A stretch of DNA of 64,000 nt from Micromonospora parva. GTDB taxonomy: Bacteria; Actinomycetota; Actinomycetes; Mycobacteriales; Micromonosporaceae. Both the position numbers and the translations under genes were made by a program. Position 1 is the stretch's first letter. Each line of letters begins with the position of its first letter. Shown piece after piece: positions 1 through 8,278 of this stretch. The notes below the pieces were generated by a model. The model was given only the letters and a program-made list of their open reading frames with translations, ran no database searches and was not told the DNA's origin. The stretch spans positions 124,001 through 188,000 of the forward strand of contig NZ_JNZS01000006.1 in NCBI RefSeq assembly GCF_000718515.1, in the 5' to 3' direction.

Positions 1-1
1 C

Positions 2-52
2 GCGTTCGGCTTCGGCGGCCACAACGTGGCGCTCGTTTTCGCCCGACCCTGA
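2..52 (+). CDS. fabF: 3' end of a FabF-like beta-ketoacyl-ACP synthase (partial)
   Basis: Only the last 16 codons and the TGA stop are inside the window. They read AFGFGGHNVALVFARP, the C-terminal strand of KAS I/II condensing enzymes, where GFGGHN (or GFGGTN) carries the loop next to the active site. The enzyme would elongate acyl-ACP in type II fatty acid synthesis. The rest of the gene lies upstream of base 1, so length and substrate class (FabF or a polyketide ketosynthase) cannot be judged. A strong hairpin follows 9 bases after the stop, consistent with the end of a fab operon. Confidence 0.75.
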   Translation, partial: AFGFGGHNVALVFARP

Positions 53-60
53 GCTCCCGC

Positions 61-95
61 GTAAGGGCCTCTCCTCGTCGAGGAGGGGCCCTTAC
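61..95 (+). terminator. hairpin terminator after the fabF-like gene
   Basis: GTAAGGGCC..GGCCCTTAC with an inner CTCCTC/GAGGAG pairing around GTC forms a near-perfect stem of about 16 bp. There is no long T tract, as is usual in high-GC actinomycetes. It lies between a + gene and a converging - gene and may serve both. Confidence 0.75.
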
Positions 96-100
96 GTCGT

Positions 101-319
101 TCAGCCCCGGTTGCGGGGGTGCTGTTTCGCGGTGCGTTCGTTGCCGTGGCGGTAGTTGCCGGTCCAGCGGGCCATCACCAACTGCGGATCGTCGTCGACC
201 TCGGCGAGGAACTCCTCGGCCCGCGCGCCGCGCAGCGTCCCGGCGACCCGTCCGTGGTGGGTGATCACCACTGTGCCGTCCGCCCGTTGCGTGTGCCGGA
301 ATCCCGCTGCCGCTCCCAT
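101..319 (-). CDS. small conserved hypothetical protein (72 aa)
   Basis: A 72-residue basic protein with no membrane segment or signal peptide. It starts at an ATG at 319 and ends with a polar PRNRG tail. The composition (ADGTVVITHHGRVAGTLRG followed by an acidic helix EEFLAEVDDD) is that of a small folded protein of two strands and a helix rather than a shadow frame, and it fills a convergent gap neatly. I do not recognise a family. Its start backs onto the lipoprotein gene at 452, so a shared divergent promoter in 320-451 is likely. Confidence 0.65.
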   Translation of the reverse strand: MGAAAGFRHTQRADGTVVITHHGRVAGTLRGARAEEFLAEVDDDPQLVMARWTGNYRHGNERTAKQHPRNRG

Positions 320-451
320 GGGGGGAGGTTGTCAGACCTGCCGGGGTCGGGGCGACCCGATTTCGGTGGCGCGGAGCCGATGCCGATTGACGCCGGGACA
401 GCGCCCGGCTTAGATGGGCCGACTGAAGATCGACTGACGGGGATCACCACC

Positions 452-1114
452 ATGGACACTCGTACCCGCGTTGCCGTGTCGGCGCTGCTCGCCCTCGGCC
501 TGCTGGCCGGCTGCGGTGACGACGCCGCCCCCACCGGTGCCACGGCCGGCGACCCTGCGCCGCAGGCCACGGGTGAGCCCTGGTACGACGAGGTGGCCCC
601 GGCGTCGCCCGGCGGCACGACCGGCGGTACGGGTTCGCCCTGCCCGGTCCCGGTGTCGTTTCCCCTGGCCGACGGGTGGACGGCAAAGGCCATCGAGCAG
701 CCCAAGGGTGAGCTGGCCGAACTGGTCGGCGAGGCGCTCACCAAGCGCGGCGGCACCACGGTGCGCTGCGAGGTGGACGGCCGCTCGGCCGGTGGCGGAT
801 TCCTGCGGATCTGGGCTGCGGACTCGCCAACCGGCACACCGCGCGCCGCGCTGGAGGGTTTCGCGGCCGGGGCCGGCGAGACGGTCACCGGGGCACAGTT
901 CCGCGACCTGCGCGCCGGCGGCTTCGACGGCACCGAGATGACCTGGATCGCCACCAACCCGCTGGTCGAGGAGGAGTCGCGCAACTGGGCGCTGGCCGTC
1001 CAGTCGGCCGGGCAGACGCTGGTCTTCGCTGTCAACGAGGGGCTGATCACCGAGCGGACCGACGTGCTGCCGGCGTACCGGCTCGCGGTGCGCGGGCTCG
1101 CGCCGGGCGAGTGA
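452..1114 (+). CDS. secreted lipoprotein, unknown function (220 aa)
   Basis: The ATG at 452 is chosen because it directly begins a type II signal peptide: MDTRTR, a hydrophobic run, then lipobox LLAGC with the lipidated Cys at about residue 20. A low-complexity Gly/Pro/Thr linker follows (residues 25-55), then a compact domain of about 165 residues containing PVPVSFPLADGWTAKAI and two later Cys. It should be anchored on the outer face of the membrane. The frame stays open upstream but that part does not look like protein. Neighbour: a GH3 lipoprotein converging from the other strand. Confidence 0.8.
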   Translation: MDTRTRVAVSALLALGLLAGCGDDAAPTGATAGDPAPQATGEPWYDEVAPASPGGTTGGTGSPCPVPVSFPLADGWTAKAIEQPKGELAELVGEALTKRGGTTVRCEVDGRSAGGGFLRIWAADSPTGTPRAALEGFAAGAGETVTGAQFRDLRAGGFDGTEMTWIATNPLVEEESRNWALAVQSAGQTLVFAVNEGLITERTDVLPAYRLAVRGLAPGE

Positions 1115-1140
1115 GGTCGCCCGGCGCACGCGTCGACAGG

Positions 1141-2874
1141 TCAGGTGCGACAGGTGCTCGCGGGCAGTCCGGGGACGGCCACCGGCGACCGGCCGCCCGG
1201 CCGGGCCTTGCCGGCGAGCACGGCGGCCAGCGCGGTCATCGACGCCCGGCTGGAGGAGTACGTGGCCAGCAGCGTCGGTGACGTGGCGCCGGCCAGCACG
1301 TACGGGGTGTCCATGGCGACAGTGACCGCCGCGTCGGCGCGCAGGTCCTCGGCGCCGTCCCCGTAGCCCACCAGGTGCACGACAGTGCCGCCGCTGGGCT
1401 TGACCGACACCCCGGCGGCGGTCAGCGCGGCGGTGAGCGTGGCCCGGGTGCCGTCCCGACCGCCGGACGAGGTGACGGTGACCGGCCCGCGTACCTCCGC
1501 GCCGCAGGTGCCCCGCAGCACGGTGACGGCGGCGGCGGCCAGCGCCTCGGCCGCCGCCCGGTGCGCCGGGGTGTTGAGCGTGGACATCTGCGCCGCCGGC
1601 AGCTCCGCGAGCTGGAACTTCATGGTCAGCACCCGGGTTACCGCCTCGACCAGTCGGGTCCGGGGCAGTGATCCGCCGCGCAGCGCGGCGAGCAACCCGT
1701 CGTACGCCTGAGCGACGTTCGGGGTCATCAGGATGAGGTCGTTGCCGGCGTTGAGCGCCCGGACCGCCGCCTCGCCGGGAGCCCAGCGCTTCGCGGGCGG
1801 CATGTTCATCCCGTCGGTGATCACCACGCCCTTGAAGCCGAGTTGGCCGCGCAGCACGTCGGTGAGCAGCTTGTGCGAGAACGTCGCCGGGGTCCCCGGG
1901 TCGATCGCGCGCGCGTCCAGGTGACCGGACATCACTGCCATCGCGCCCGCGTCCATCCCGGCGGTGAACGGTGGCCACGCGCCGCTCTGCAACGCCGCTG
2001 CGGACTGGGTGAGCACCGGCAGATCCTGGTGCGAGTCGTCGGCGCTGTGGCCGTGCCCGGGGAAGTGCTTCAGGGTGGCCGCGACCCCGCTCGCCTGGAG
2101 GCCCCGGACCGCGCCGCCCACCTGCGCGGCGGCCTGCTTCGGGTCGGCGCCGTAGGACCGGGAGCCGATCACGGTGCTGCGGGTGGCCAGCACGTCGGCC
2201 ACCGGGGCGAAGTCGATGTTGATGCCCATCGCGGCCAGCTCGGTGCCGGCGGCCCGCCAGGCCGCCTCGGTGAGCTTCGGGTCACCGGCCGCGCCGGCCG
2301 CGAGGGCGCTGGGCAGCACGGTGACCCCGTCGGTCACGCGGGTGACGACGCCGTACTCCTGGTCGGTGCCGATCAGCAGCGGTGCGGGGCCGGTGGCGAG
2401 CCGACCGGCGGCGGCACGCAGGCCGGTGGTGAGCTCGTGCACCTGCTGGGGGTTGTCGACGTTGGTGGTTTCCTGGTTGCCCTTGGTGGGGTCGTCGGCG
2501 CTGAAGCCGACCAGGATCAGGCCACCCAGCCGGTACTTGGCGATCATGTCGGCGGGGGTGTCGACCCCGGCGAGGGCCTGGTTACCAGCCGCCGAGCCGG
2601 CGGAGACCTTTGTCGCCGAGTCGCCGTAGGCGTAGGGCATCAGCACCTGGCCGACCAGGTCTTCGTCGGACAGCGTCGCCACCAGCGCGGCCGCCCGGCC
2701 GGCGGGATCGGCGGCCGGCGGCGCGGCCGGGGCGCTCGGACCACCGGACGGGGCGGTGGGGCTGGGCGTCGGGGCGGGGCGGGGCGAGCCGCCCGAGCAG
2801 CCGGCGACGAGCAGGGCGGTCAGGGCGGCGACAGCGACAGGAGCGCGCCACGGGCGATTCGACACGCCGCCCAT
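1141..2874 (-). CDS. GH3 beta-N-acetylhexosaminidase-like lipoprotein (NagZ type)
   Basis: Glycoside hydrolase family 3, 577 aa from the ATG at 2874. The signal peptide ends in lipobox LLVAGC (Cys26), followed by a Pro/Ser/Ala linker to residue about 55. The barrel carries the NagZ signature: GTDQEYG at 170-176, the catalytic His/Asp loop KHFPGHGHSADD at 269-280, and the nucleophile Asp354 in VVITDGMN. A C-terminal domain of about 150 residues follows. The KHFPGHG loop separates NagZ-type enzymes (peptidoglycan GlcNAc-MurNAc or chitooligosaccharide trimming) from ordinary GH3 glucosidases. An upstream in-frame ATG at 2946 would put 24 polar residues before the signal peptide and is rejected. 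AGGGAG lies about 10 bases upstream of the chosen start. Confidence 0.88.
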   Translation of the reverse strand: MGGVSNRPWRAPVAVAALTALLVAGCSGGSPRPAPTPSPTAPSGGPSAPAAPPAADPAGRAAALVATLSDEDLVGQVLMPYAYGDSATKVSAGSAAGNQALAGVDTPADMIAKYRLGGLILVGFSADDPTKGNQETTNVDNPQQVHELTTGLRAAAGRLATGPAPLLIGTDQEYGVVTRVTDGVTVLPSALAAGAAGDPKLTEAAWRAAGTELAAMGINIDFAPVADVLATRSTVIGSRSYGADPKQAAAQVGGAVRGLQASGVAATLKHFPGHGHSADDSHQDLPVLTQSAAALQSGAWPPFTAGMDAGAMAVMSGHLDARAIDPGTPATFSHKLLTDVLRGQLGFKGVVITDGMNMPPAKRWAPGEAAVRALNAGNDLILMTPNVAQAYDGLLAALRGGSLPRTRLVEAVTRVLTMKFQLAELPAAQMSTLNTPAHRAAAEALAAAAVTVLRGTCGAEVRGPVTVTSSGGRDGTRATLTAALTAAGVSVKPSGGTVVHLVGYGDGAEDLRADAAVTVAMDTPYVLAGATSPTLLATYSSSRASMTALAAVLAGKARPGGRSPVAVPGLPASTCRT

Positions 2875-2970
2875 CCCACCAGCTTCTCCCTTATCGGGGC
2901 AACTTGACCTTACCGCCCGTGCGTGCCTGGGCGGACGGGCGTGCACGTCGCCGACTCGCGGACCGTCGGG

Positions 2971-3462
2971 TCAGCCCACCCGGGTGAGCAAGGTCACCGG
3001 GGCGCCGTCGCCCGCGTACCGGTAGGGCTCCAGGTCAGCGTCCCACGCCGTGCCGAGCGCCTTGTCGAGGGCATGCGCCAGCGCCTCCGGGGCCCGCGAG
3101 GCCGCCATCAGCGTCCGAAGCCGGTCCTCGCCGAGTTGGATGTCGCCGGCCACGCCGACCGTCGCCCGGAAGAGGCCACGGGCCGGCACGTACATGAAGC
3201 GCTCGCCGTCGGCCCCGGGACTCGGTTCCTCGGTGACCTCGAAACGGATCATGGGCCACTGCCGTAGGGCAGCGGCCAGCTCGGCGCCCGTCCCCGGACG
3301 ACCGGTCCACCCGCACTCGGCCCGGCGTGCGCCGGGGTCGACGGGCTGAGCCGTCCACTGCAGGTTGACCGGCGCGGCTAGGACGCGCGCGATCGCCCAC
3401 TCGACGTGCGAGCACACGGCGAGCGGGGTCGAGTGGACGTATACGACGCCACGCGTTGGCAC
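2971..3462 (-). CDS. DUF3145 family protein
   Basis: 163 aa starting at GTG 3462, with GGGAGG 6 bases upstream. The opening RGVVYVHSTPLAVCSHVEWA and the WTAQPV and RFEVTEE segments are those of the actinobacterial DUF3145 family of cytosolic proteins with no known function. Length is normal for the family. It has no signal peptide or TM segment. It is transcribed away from the conserved gene at 3772, across a 309-base divergent spacer. Confidence 0.85.
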   Translation of the reverse strand: MPTRGVVYVHSTPLAVCSHVEWAIARVLAAPVNLQWTAQPVDPGARRAECGWTGRPGTGAELAAALRQWPMIRFEVTEEPSPGADGERFMYVPARGLFRATVGVAGDIQLGEDRLRTLMAASRAPEALAHALDKALGTAWDADLEPYRYAGDGAPVTLLTRVG

Positions 3463-3771
3463 GGTGACCTCCCGGAGAGCGAGGTGCGTCTTCCCCTACG
3501 ACCTCGTCCACCCAGGTGGCTGCTGCAACACATGATGACTTGTGTGACGCGTGGTGCGCCAGGGAATCGGAAAAATCGCCGGTCGGAATAGCCGGACGGG
3601 TGGTCGCCGTTGCCTCTCAGGACACCGCGACGACCAGCATGATGTCGTGGTCCTGTACAGTTCCACCGGCGGCTTATGCCGCGTTACACCTTCGCGGGTC
3701 GAGTTCACGTACGGCCCGCACACAGCCCCCGGACGTCCAGTCCTCCCGTACGTCTTGCAAGGAGTACCTCC
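3463..3771. other. divergent intergenic spacer, presumed promoters
   Basis: 309 bases between two outward-facing genes. It is less GC-rich than its surroundings (GAATCGGAAAAATCG near 3575-3590). TACAGT at 3656-3661 is a plausible -10 for the + gene, though I see no convincing -35. The strong ribosome site AAGGAG at 3759-3764 belongs to the gene at 3772. Nothing else recognisable. Confidence 0.4.
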
Positions 3772-4101
3772 GTGGCGAGCAACACCTCTAAGACCGCGCG
3801 CGCGTCCGTCCGGGCCGGCCAGGCTGGCCAGGGTGGCGCCCTCAGCGTGCTGGGCGAGTTCAAGTACCTCATCCCGCTCAACGGCGGCAAGCACGCCTAC
3901 GTGCGGAACCTGACCAACGGCAAGACCGCGCACCTGCGCACGGACTCCGACGCGTTCGTCGAGGAGATCCGCGTGCTGGCCGCCGCCGGCCACGCCGCCA
4001 AGATCCGGGCGGAGATCAACAACCTGGCTGCCACCCACCCGGGTGACGGCTGGGAGGCCACCGAGAAGCGCCTGGTCGCGGCCGGCGTCTTCGAGGGCTG
4101 A
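3772..4101 (+). CDS. conserved small basic protein (109 aa), unknown function
   Basis: GTG start at 3772 with an ideal AAGGAG 7 bases before it; the frame is open upstream but has no other good start. Residues 1-25 are basic and Ser/Thr/Ala-rich. They are followed by a compact domain ([21 protein letters not shown], then a long Ala/Glu helical part and [12 protein letters not shown]). The strong ribosome site, long leader and perfect terminator downstream suggest a highly expressed monocistronic gene. I cannot name a family. The basic N-terminus could contact nucleic acid, but that is speculation. Confidence 0.75.
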   Translation: MASNTSKTARASVRAGQAGQGGALSVLGEFKYLIPLNGGKHAYVRNLTNGKTAHLRTDSDAFVEEIRVLAAAGHAAKIRAEINNLAATHPGDGWEATEKRLVAAGVFEG

Positions 4102-4123
4102 GCCCTCCCCCACCGCACCAACC

Positions 4124-4159
4124 GAAACCGCCCGCCGGGACAGTCCGGCGGGCGGTTTC
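4124..4159 (+). terminator. bidirectional terminator hairpin
   Basis: Perfect 15-bp stem: GAAACCGCCCGCCGG, loop GACAGT, CCGGCGGGCGGTTTC. The symmetric arms give an A run on one side and a T run on the other, so it can end both the 3772 gene and the converging carbonic anhydrase gene. Confidence 0.9.
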
Positions 4160-4205
4160 GCGTGTCCGGGGTCGGGTCGGGCCAGCCCGTCGAGCAGGGG
4201 GCAGG

Positions 4206-4829
4206 TCAGCCTGGGTCGATCAGGGCGACCTCGCCGGTGGCCAGGTCGTAGAGCCCGCCGACCACTGCCACCCGGCCGGCGGCCACCGGCCCGGCCAGCA
4301 GGTCGTCCGCGCGCAGGATGCGCACCGTGCGCCGGACGTGCCGGCGGATCGCCAGCGGCTGCACCGCCGGGTCGTCGATCCCCACCTCGGTCACCGCCGG
4401 GGCGATCTCGTCCACCAGGTGCGCCAACGACCCCCCGGGACGCTGTCCGGCGCGCAGCGCCCGCACGGTGGCCTCCACCGCGCCGCACCGCTCGTGACCG
4501 AGGACCATCACCAGCGGTACGCCGAGCTGGCCGACCACGTACTCGATCGAGCCGCGGACCGCGCGATCGAGCACGTGCCCGCCGGTACGGATCACACAGA
4601 TCGCGCCGAAGGTCTGGTCGAAGATCGCCTCCAGCGGCACCCGGGAGTCGATGCAGCCCAGCACCACCGCGTACGGCTGCTGGTCGCCGGAGGCAGCGGC
4701 AGCGGCCGTGACGTCGTGTCCGTGCACCGGCTGGCCGCTGACGAACCGCCGGTTGCCGGCGAGCAGATCGGCCAGCGCGGCCCGGGGCGTACCGCCGGCC
4801 TGCCGCCCCTGCCCCGACGTCGCGCCCAT
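4206..4829 (-). CDS. beta-carbonic anhydrase
   Basis: Beta-class carbonic anhydrase (CO2 + H2O to bicarbonate), 207 aa. The zinc site is complete: Cys59 and the Asp61-Arg63 dyad in CIDSR, His112 and Cys115 in [12 protein letters not shown] and [11 protein letters not shown] are typical of the family. The start at 4829 is preferred because GGGAG lies 5 bases upstream; an in-frame ATG at 4850 is the alternative and adds 7 residues. Cytosolic, no signal peptide. It diverges from an alpha/beta hydrolase gene. Confidence 0.92.
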   Translation of the reverse strand: MGATSGQGRQAGGTPRAALADLLAGNRRFVSGQPVHGHDVTAAAAASGDQQPYAVVLGCIDSRVPLEAIFDQTFGAICVIRTGGHVLDRAVRGSIEYVVGQLGVPLVMVLGHERCGAVEATVRALRAGQRPGGSLAHLVDEIAPAVTEVGIDDPAVQPLAIRRHVRRTVRILRADDLLAGPVAAGRVAVVGGLYDLATGEVALIDPG

Positions 4830-4998
4830 GGGCGCTCCCGACGACCCCATGCCGTTCAGCTTGGCCCGCCGCCGTCCATCGCGGGTGCGGTCGGGAATGT
4901 TCGCCAGGGCGCGATTGGCGTGCTGTGATGGCGGGTAGCCGGTGTTACCGCCGGGTATCCCGGTGCTCGTGGTACTGGGCGGCCCTGGGGAGGTGGCG

Positions 4999-5946
4999 AT
5001 GCCGGAGCGGTTCGAGGTCGGTCTGCCGGACGGCGTACGGCTCAACGTCGAGGCGACAGGGCCGACAGACGCCCAGATCACCGCCATCCTGCTGCACGGC
5101 TGGACGCTGGACGGACGCGCCTGGCACCGGCAGGTCGACGCGCTCACCGCGGCGCCGTTCGGGGGTGCGGTGCGGGTGGTCTCCTACGACGCGCGCGGGC
5201 ACGGCCGATCCAGCTGCATGGCGTTGCCCACCGCCACCCTGGCCCAGTTGGGTGACGACCTGGCCGCGGTGATCGACGCGGTGGCGCCGGCCGGCCCGGT
5301 GGTGCTGGTCGGGCACTCGATGGGCGGCATGACGATCATGGAGTACGCCCACCGCCACCCCGCGCACTTCGCCGCCCGTGCCGCCGGCCTGGTCTTCGTC
5401 TCGACCACCGCTGAGGGGCACACGCACACCGTCTACGGGCTCTCGCCGCGGATCGCCCGGTTGATCCGGCTGGCCGAGACGACCGGCGCCGGCGTACTGG
5501 CCCGGTGTGGCTCGTGGCGGGCGCCCCGGGCACTGCTGAACGCGCTGCAACCGAGCATCCGGTGGATGCTCTTCGGCGACCGCTGCGAGCCGGCCGACAT
5601 CCGCCTGGTGACGTCGGCGGTGGCTCGTGCCTCGCTGCGCTCGATCGGCGGGTTCCGCGCCTCGATCGGCACCCAGCACCGACTGGACACCCTCGCCGCG
5701 CTGGCCCACCTGCCGGCCGCCGCCCTGGTCGGCGACCGGGACCGGCTGACCCCACCGCCGTGCGCCGAGTCGATCGCGGCGGCCCTGCCGGCCACCGAGC
5801 TGACCGTCTGCCCGGGTGCCGGGCACATGTTGATGATGGAACGCCCGGACGAGGTCAACGCCGCGCTCACCGGCGTGGTGCGGCGGGTGCTCGCCGAATC
5901 GCCGTCGGCCAGCTGCGACGTGACCCCGGCCGAGACGGGTGCCTGA
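4999..5946 (+). CDS. alpha/beta hydrolase
   Basis: 315 aa from the ATG at 4999, with GGGGAGG 5 bases upstream. Alpha/beta-hydrolase fold: oxyanion-loop motif LLHGWTLDG, DARGHGRS, nucleophile elbow GHSMGG (Ser), acid in VGDRDRLTPP, and catalytic His in GAGHMLMMERP. This is the pattern of esterases, peroxidases and C-C hydrolases of the proline-iminopeptidase/haloperoxidase group; substrate unknown. No signal peptide. The last 20 residues are a loose tail. Confidence 0.85.
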   Translation: MPERFEVGLPDGVRLNVEATGPTDAQITAILLHGWTLDGRAWHRQVDALTAAPFGGAVRVVSYDARGHGRSSCMALPTATLAQLGDDLAAVIDAVAPAGPVVLVGHSMGGMTIMEYAHRHPAHFAARAAGLVFVSTTAEGHTHTVYGLSPRIARLIRLAETTGAGVLARCGSWRAPRALLNALQPSIRWMLFGDRCEPADIRLVTSAVARASLRSIGGFRASIGTQHRLDTLAALAHLPAAALVGDRDRLTPPPCAESIAAALPATELTVCPGAGHMLMMERPDEVNAALTGVVRRVLAESPSASCDVTPAETGA

Positions 5947-6054
5947 GCACGTTCGCGCACCTCGGGCGCGGCGGGTCGAGCCCGGGGCCGTACCCTTCTG
6001 CGGTTGGCCCGCGCGGTTCCCGCCGCCTGCCGGCGACCTTTGAAGGAGCGTGCG

Positions 6055-8172
6055 TTGACCGACCAGAACGGCCTTGAGCAGGAGATCGCCGTCGAGCAAC
6101 GACACCTCGACCGGGTGTACGCCCGACTGGCCGAGCTGCGGCAGTCGGCCGTCCGTGCCGAACGCGACGGCTACCGGATGGCACGGGTGGGCACGCACGG
6201 TGCCCTGGTCGAGCGCGACGCGATGGTCTTCCACGCGGCGCAACGGCGGCACACCCTGGACGCCGAGCACGAGGGGCTGGTCTTCGGCCGGTTGGACCTG
6301 CGCGACCGTCAGGTGCTGCACGTCGGGCGACTCGGGATCCGCGACGAGGACGCCGTCACACTTGTCGTCGACTGGCGTGCGCCGGCCGCCGCCGCCTTCT
6401 ACCAGGCGACCCCGGCGCAGCCGCTGGACGTGGTGCGGCGCCGCACCATCCAGTCCCGCGCCGAGCGGGTCACCCGGATCGAGGACGACCTGCTGGACCC
6501 GACCGCCGCCCCGGAGGGGATGACGGTGGTCGGTGACGGCGCGTTGCTGGCCACCCTCTCCAAGGCCACTGGTCGGGGCATGCGCGACATCGTGGCGACC
6601 ATCCAGCGGGAACAGGACGAGGCGATCCGCTCGCCCGGCTCCGGGGTGACGATCGTCGCGGGCGGCCCCGGCACCGGCAAGACCGCTGTCGCTCTGCACC
6701 GGGCCGCGTTCCTGCTGTACTCCGACCGCAGTCGCTACGCGGGCGGCGGCATCCTGGTGGTCGGCCCGTCGTCGGTCTTCGTCGAGTACATCGGCTCCGT
6801 GCTGCCGTCGCTCGGTGAGGACACCGCGACCCTGCACTCGCTGGGCACCCTCTTTCCGGGCATGACCGCCACACGCACCGATCCGCCCGAGGTGGCGGCG
6901 GTGAAGGGCTCACTGCGGATGCGCCGGGTGCTGGAGCGTGCGGCCCGCGACGCGGTGCCGGGCGGCCCGGGTGAGCTGCGGCTGCTCTACCGGGGCACGC
7001 TGCTGCGGTTGGACCGGGCCGCGCTGGACCGGATCCGGGACCGCGCGCTGCACCGCGGCGCACGACGCAACGAGGTGCGCCGGGCCGGTTTCGACGGGGT
7101 GTTCGCGGCGCTCTGGGCGCAGGCCCGTGAGCTGAGCAGCGGTCGACTGCCGGAGCAACCGGCCTTCGAGGCGGAGATCGCCGAGCGGTCGGAGTTCCGG
7201 GAGTTCCTCAAGGCGTGGTGGCCCCGACTGCACCCCCGGCACGTACTCGGTTGGCTGGCGCAGCCGGACCGGCTGCGCCGGTACGCCGCGGGAATCCTCT
7301 CCTCGGCGGAGATCCGGCTGCTCACCGCCGCGTACCGGAACCTGGACTCGGCCGGGCTGACCATCGCCGACGTGGCGTTGCTGGACGAGTTGGACGCGCT
7401 GCTCGGTAAGCCCGCGCAGCCGGCCAAGGCGCGACGCGATCCGTTCCAGCTCGCCGGTGGTGTCCGCGAGCTGAGCACCCTCGGCGAACGGCAGCGGGCC
7501 GCCCGCGCGGCGGCCCGGGAGCGGCCGGAGGACTACCGGGACTACGCGCACGTGGTGGTGGACGAGGCGCAGGACGTCTCGCCGATGCAGTGGCGGATGG
7601 TCGGTCGCCGTGGCCGGCTGGCCTCCTGGACGGTGGTGGGCGACCCTGCGCAGACCGCGTGGACCGGCGACCCGGAGGAGCTGACCCGAGCCCGGGACCA
7701 GGCGCTGGGCCGGCGTAAGCGACACGAGTTCACGCTGACCACGAACTACCGCAACTCGTCGGAGATCTTCGCGGTGGCGGCGGCGGAGATCCGCCGGCTC
7801 TACCCCGACCTGCCGCTGCCGACCGCCGTCCGCTCCACCGGGGTCGAACCGGTCGAGCTGGTGGTGCCGGCCGCCGGGTTGGAGACCGCGACCGTCGAGG
7901 CCGCCGCCGGCCTGCTGGCCGAGGTGGAGGGCACGGTCGGGGTGATCACGCCGGTCCCCCGCCGTGACGAGGTCGCCGGTTGGCTCGGCGCGCTCGGCGC
8001 GCCCAGGTTGCAGGTGGTGACCAGCCTGGAGGCCAAGGGCATGGAGTACGACGCGGTGGTGCTGGTCGCCCCGAGCGAGATCCGGGCGGATCCGGGCGCC
8101 GGGGTACGCACCCTGTACGTGGCGCTCTCCCGGGCCACCCAGCGGCTCACCACCATCGACCCGACCGGCTGA
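6055..8172 (+). CDS. helD: HelD/HelR-type RNA polymerase-associated superfamily 1 helicase
   Basis: 705 aa from a TTG at 6055, chosen because GAAGGAG sits 6 bases before it and the N-terminal coiled coil (EQEIAVEQRHLDRVYARLAEL) starts at once. Walker A GGPGTGKT is at about residues 202-209, DEAQDVSPMQW is the Walker B, and the C-terminal SF1A motifs include LEAKGMEYDAVVLVAP and LYVALSRATQRL. This is the HelD architecture (N-terminal arm that enters the polymerase secondary channel, split ATPase core) rather than UvrD. HelD proteins recycle stalled RNA polymerase, and actinomycete HelR members can protect it from rifamycins. No 19-bp rifamycin-associated element was seen in the 100 bases upstream; TACCCT at 5991-5996 is a possible -10. 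Confidence 0.85.
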   Translation: MTDQNGLEQEIAVEQRHLDRVYARLAELRQSAVRAERDGYRMARVGTHGALVERDAMVFHAAQRRHTLDAEHEGLVFGRLDLRDRQVLHVGRLGIRDEDAVTLVVDWRAPAAAAFYQATPAQPLDVVRRRTIQSRAERVTRIEDDLLDPTAAPEGMTVVGDGALLATLSKATGRGMRDIVATIQREQDEAIRSPGSGVTIVAGGPGTGKTAVALHRAAFLLYSDRSRYAGGGILVVGPSSVFVEYIGSVLPSLGEDTATLHSLGTLFPGMTATRTDPPEVAAVKGSLRMRRVLERAARDAVPGGPGELRLLYRGTLLRLDRAALDRIRDRALHRGARRNEVRRAGFDGVFAALWAQARELSSGRLPEQPAFEAEIAERSEFREFLKAWWPRLHPRHVLGWLAQPDRLRRYAAGILSSAEIRLLTAAYRNLDSAGLTIADVALLDELDALLGKPAQPAKARRDPFQLAGGVRELSTLGERQRAARAAARERPEDYRDYAHVVVDEAQDVSPMQWRMVGRRGRLASWTVVGDPAQTAWTGDPEELTRARDQALGRRKRHEFTLTTNYRNSSEIFAVAAAEIRRLYPDLPLPTAVRSTGVEPVELVVPAAGLETATVEAAAGLLAEVEGTVGVITPVPRRDEVAGWLGALGAPRLQVVTSLEAKGMEYDAVVLVAPSEIRADPGAGVRTLYVALSRATQRLTTIDPTG

Positions 8173-8213
8173 CCTGCGCGGACCGCCGCCAGCGCGAGGC
8201 ATCACCCGTACAC

Positions 8214-8242
8214 TTGCACACATAGCGATGTGAGCATACATT
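8214..8242 (+). promoter_or_regulatory. palindromic operator inside a promoter, upstream of the CDF exporter
   Basis: TTGCACACAT-AGCG-ATGTGAGCAT (8214-8237) is an inverted repeat with 8 of 10 arm positions paired. TTGCAC (8214-8219) and TACATT (8237-8242) are 17 bases apart, so the palindrome fills the spacer, as for ArsR/SmtB-type metal repressors. The regulator is not adjacent. Confidence 0.5.
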
Positions 8243-8278
8243 TGACCGGGTCCCGGCCGGCGGCGGAAGGTGAATCTC

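Noticed and set aside
5947..6054. rifamycin-associated element upstream of the helicase
   Set aside because: No inverted repeat of the GGGGCTTGC type found in the spacer.
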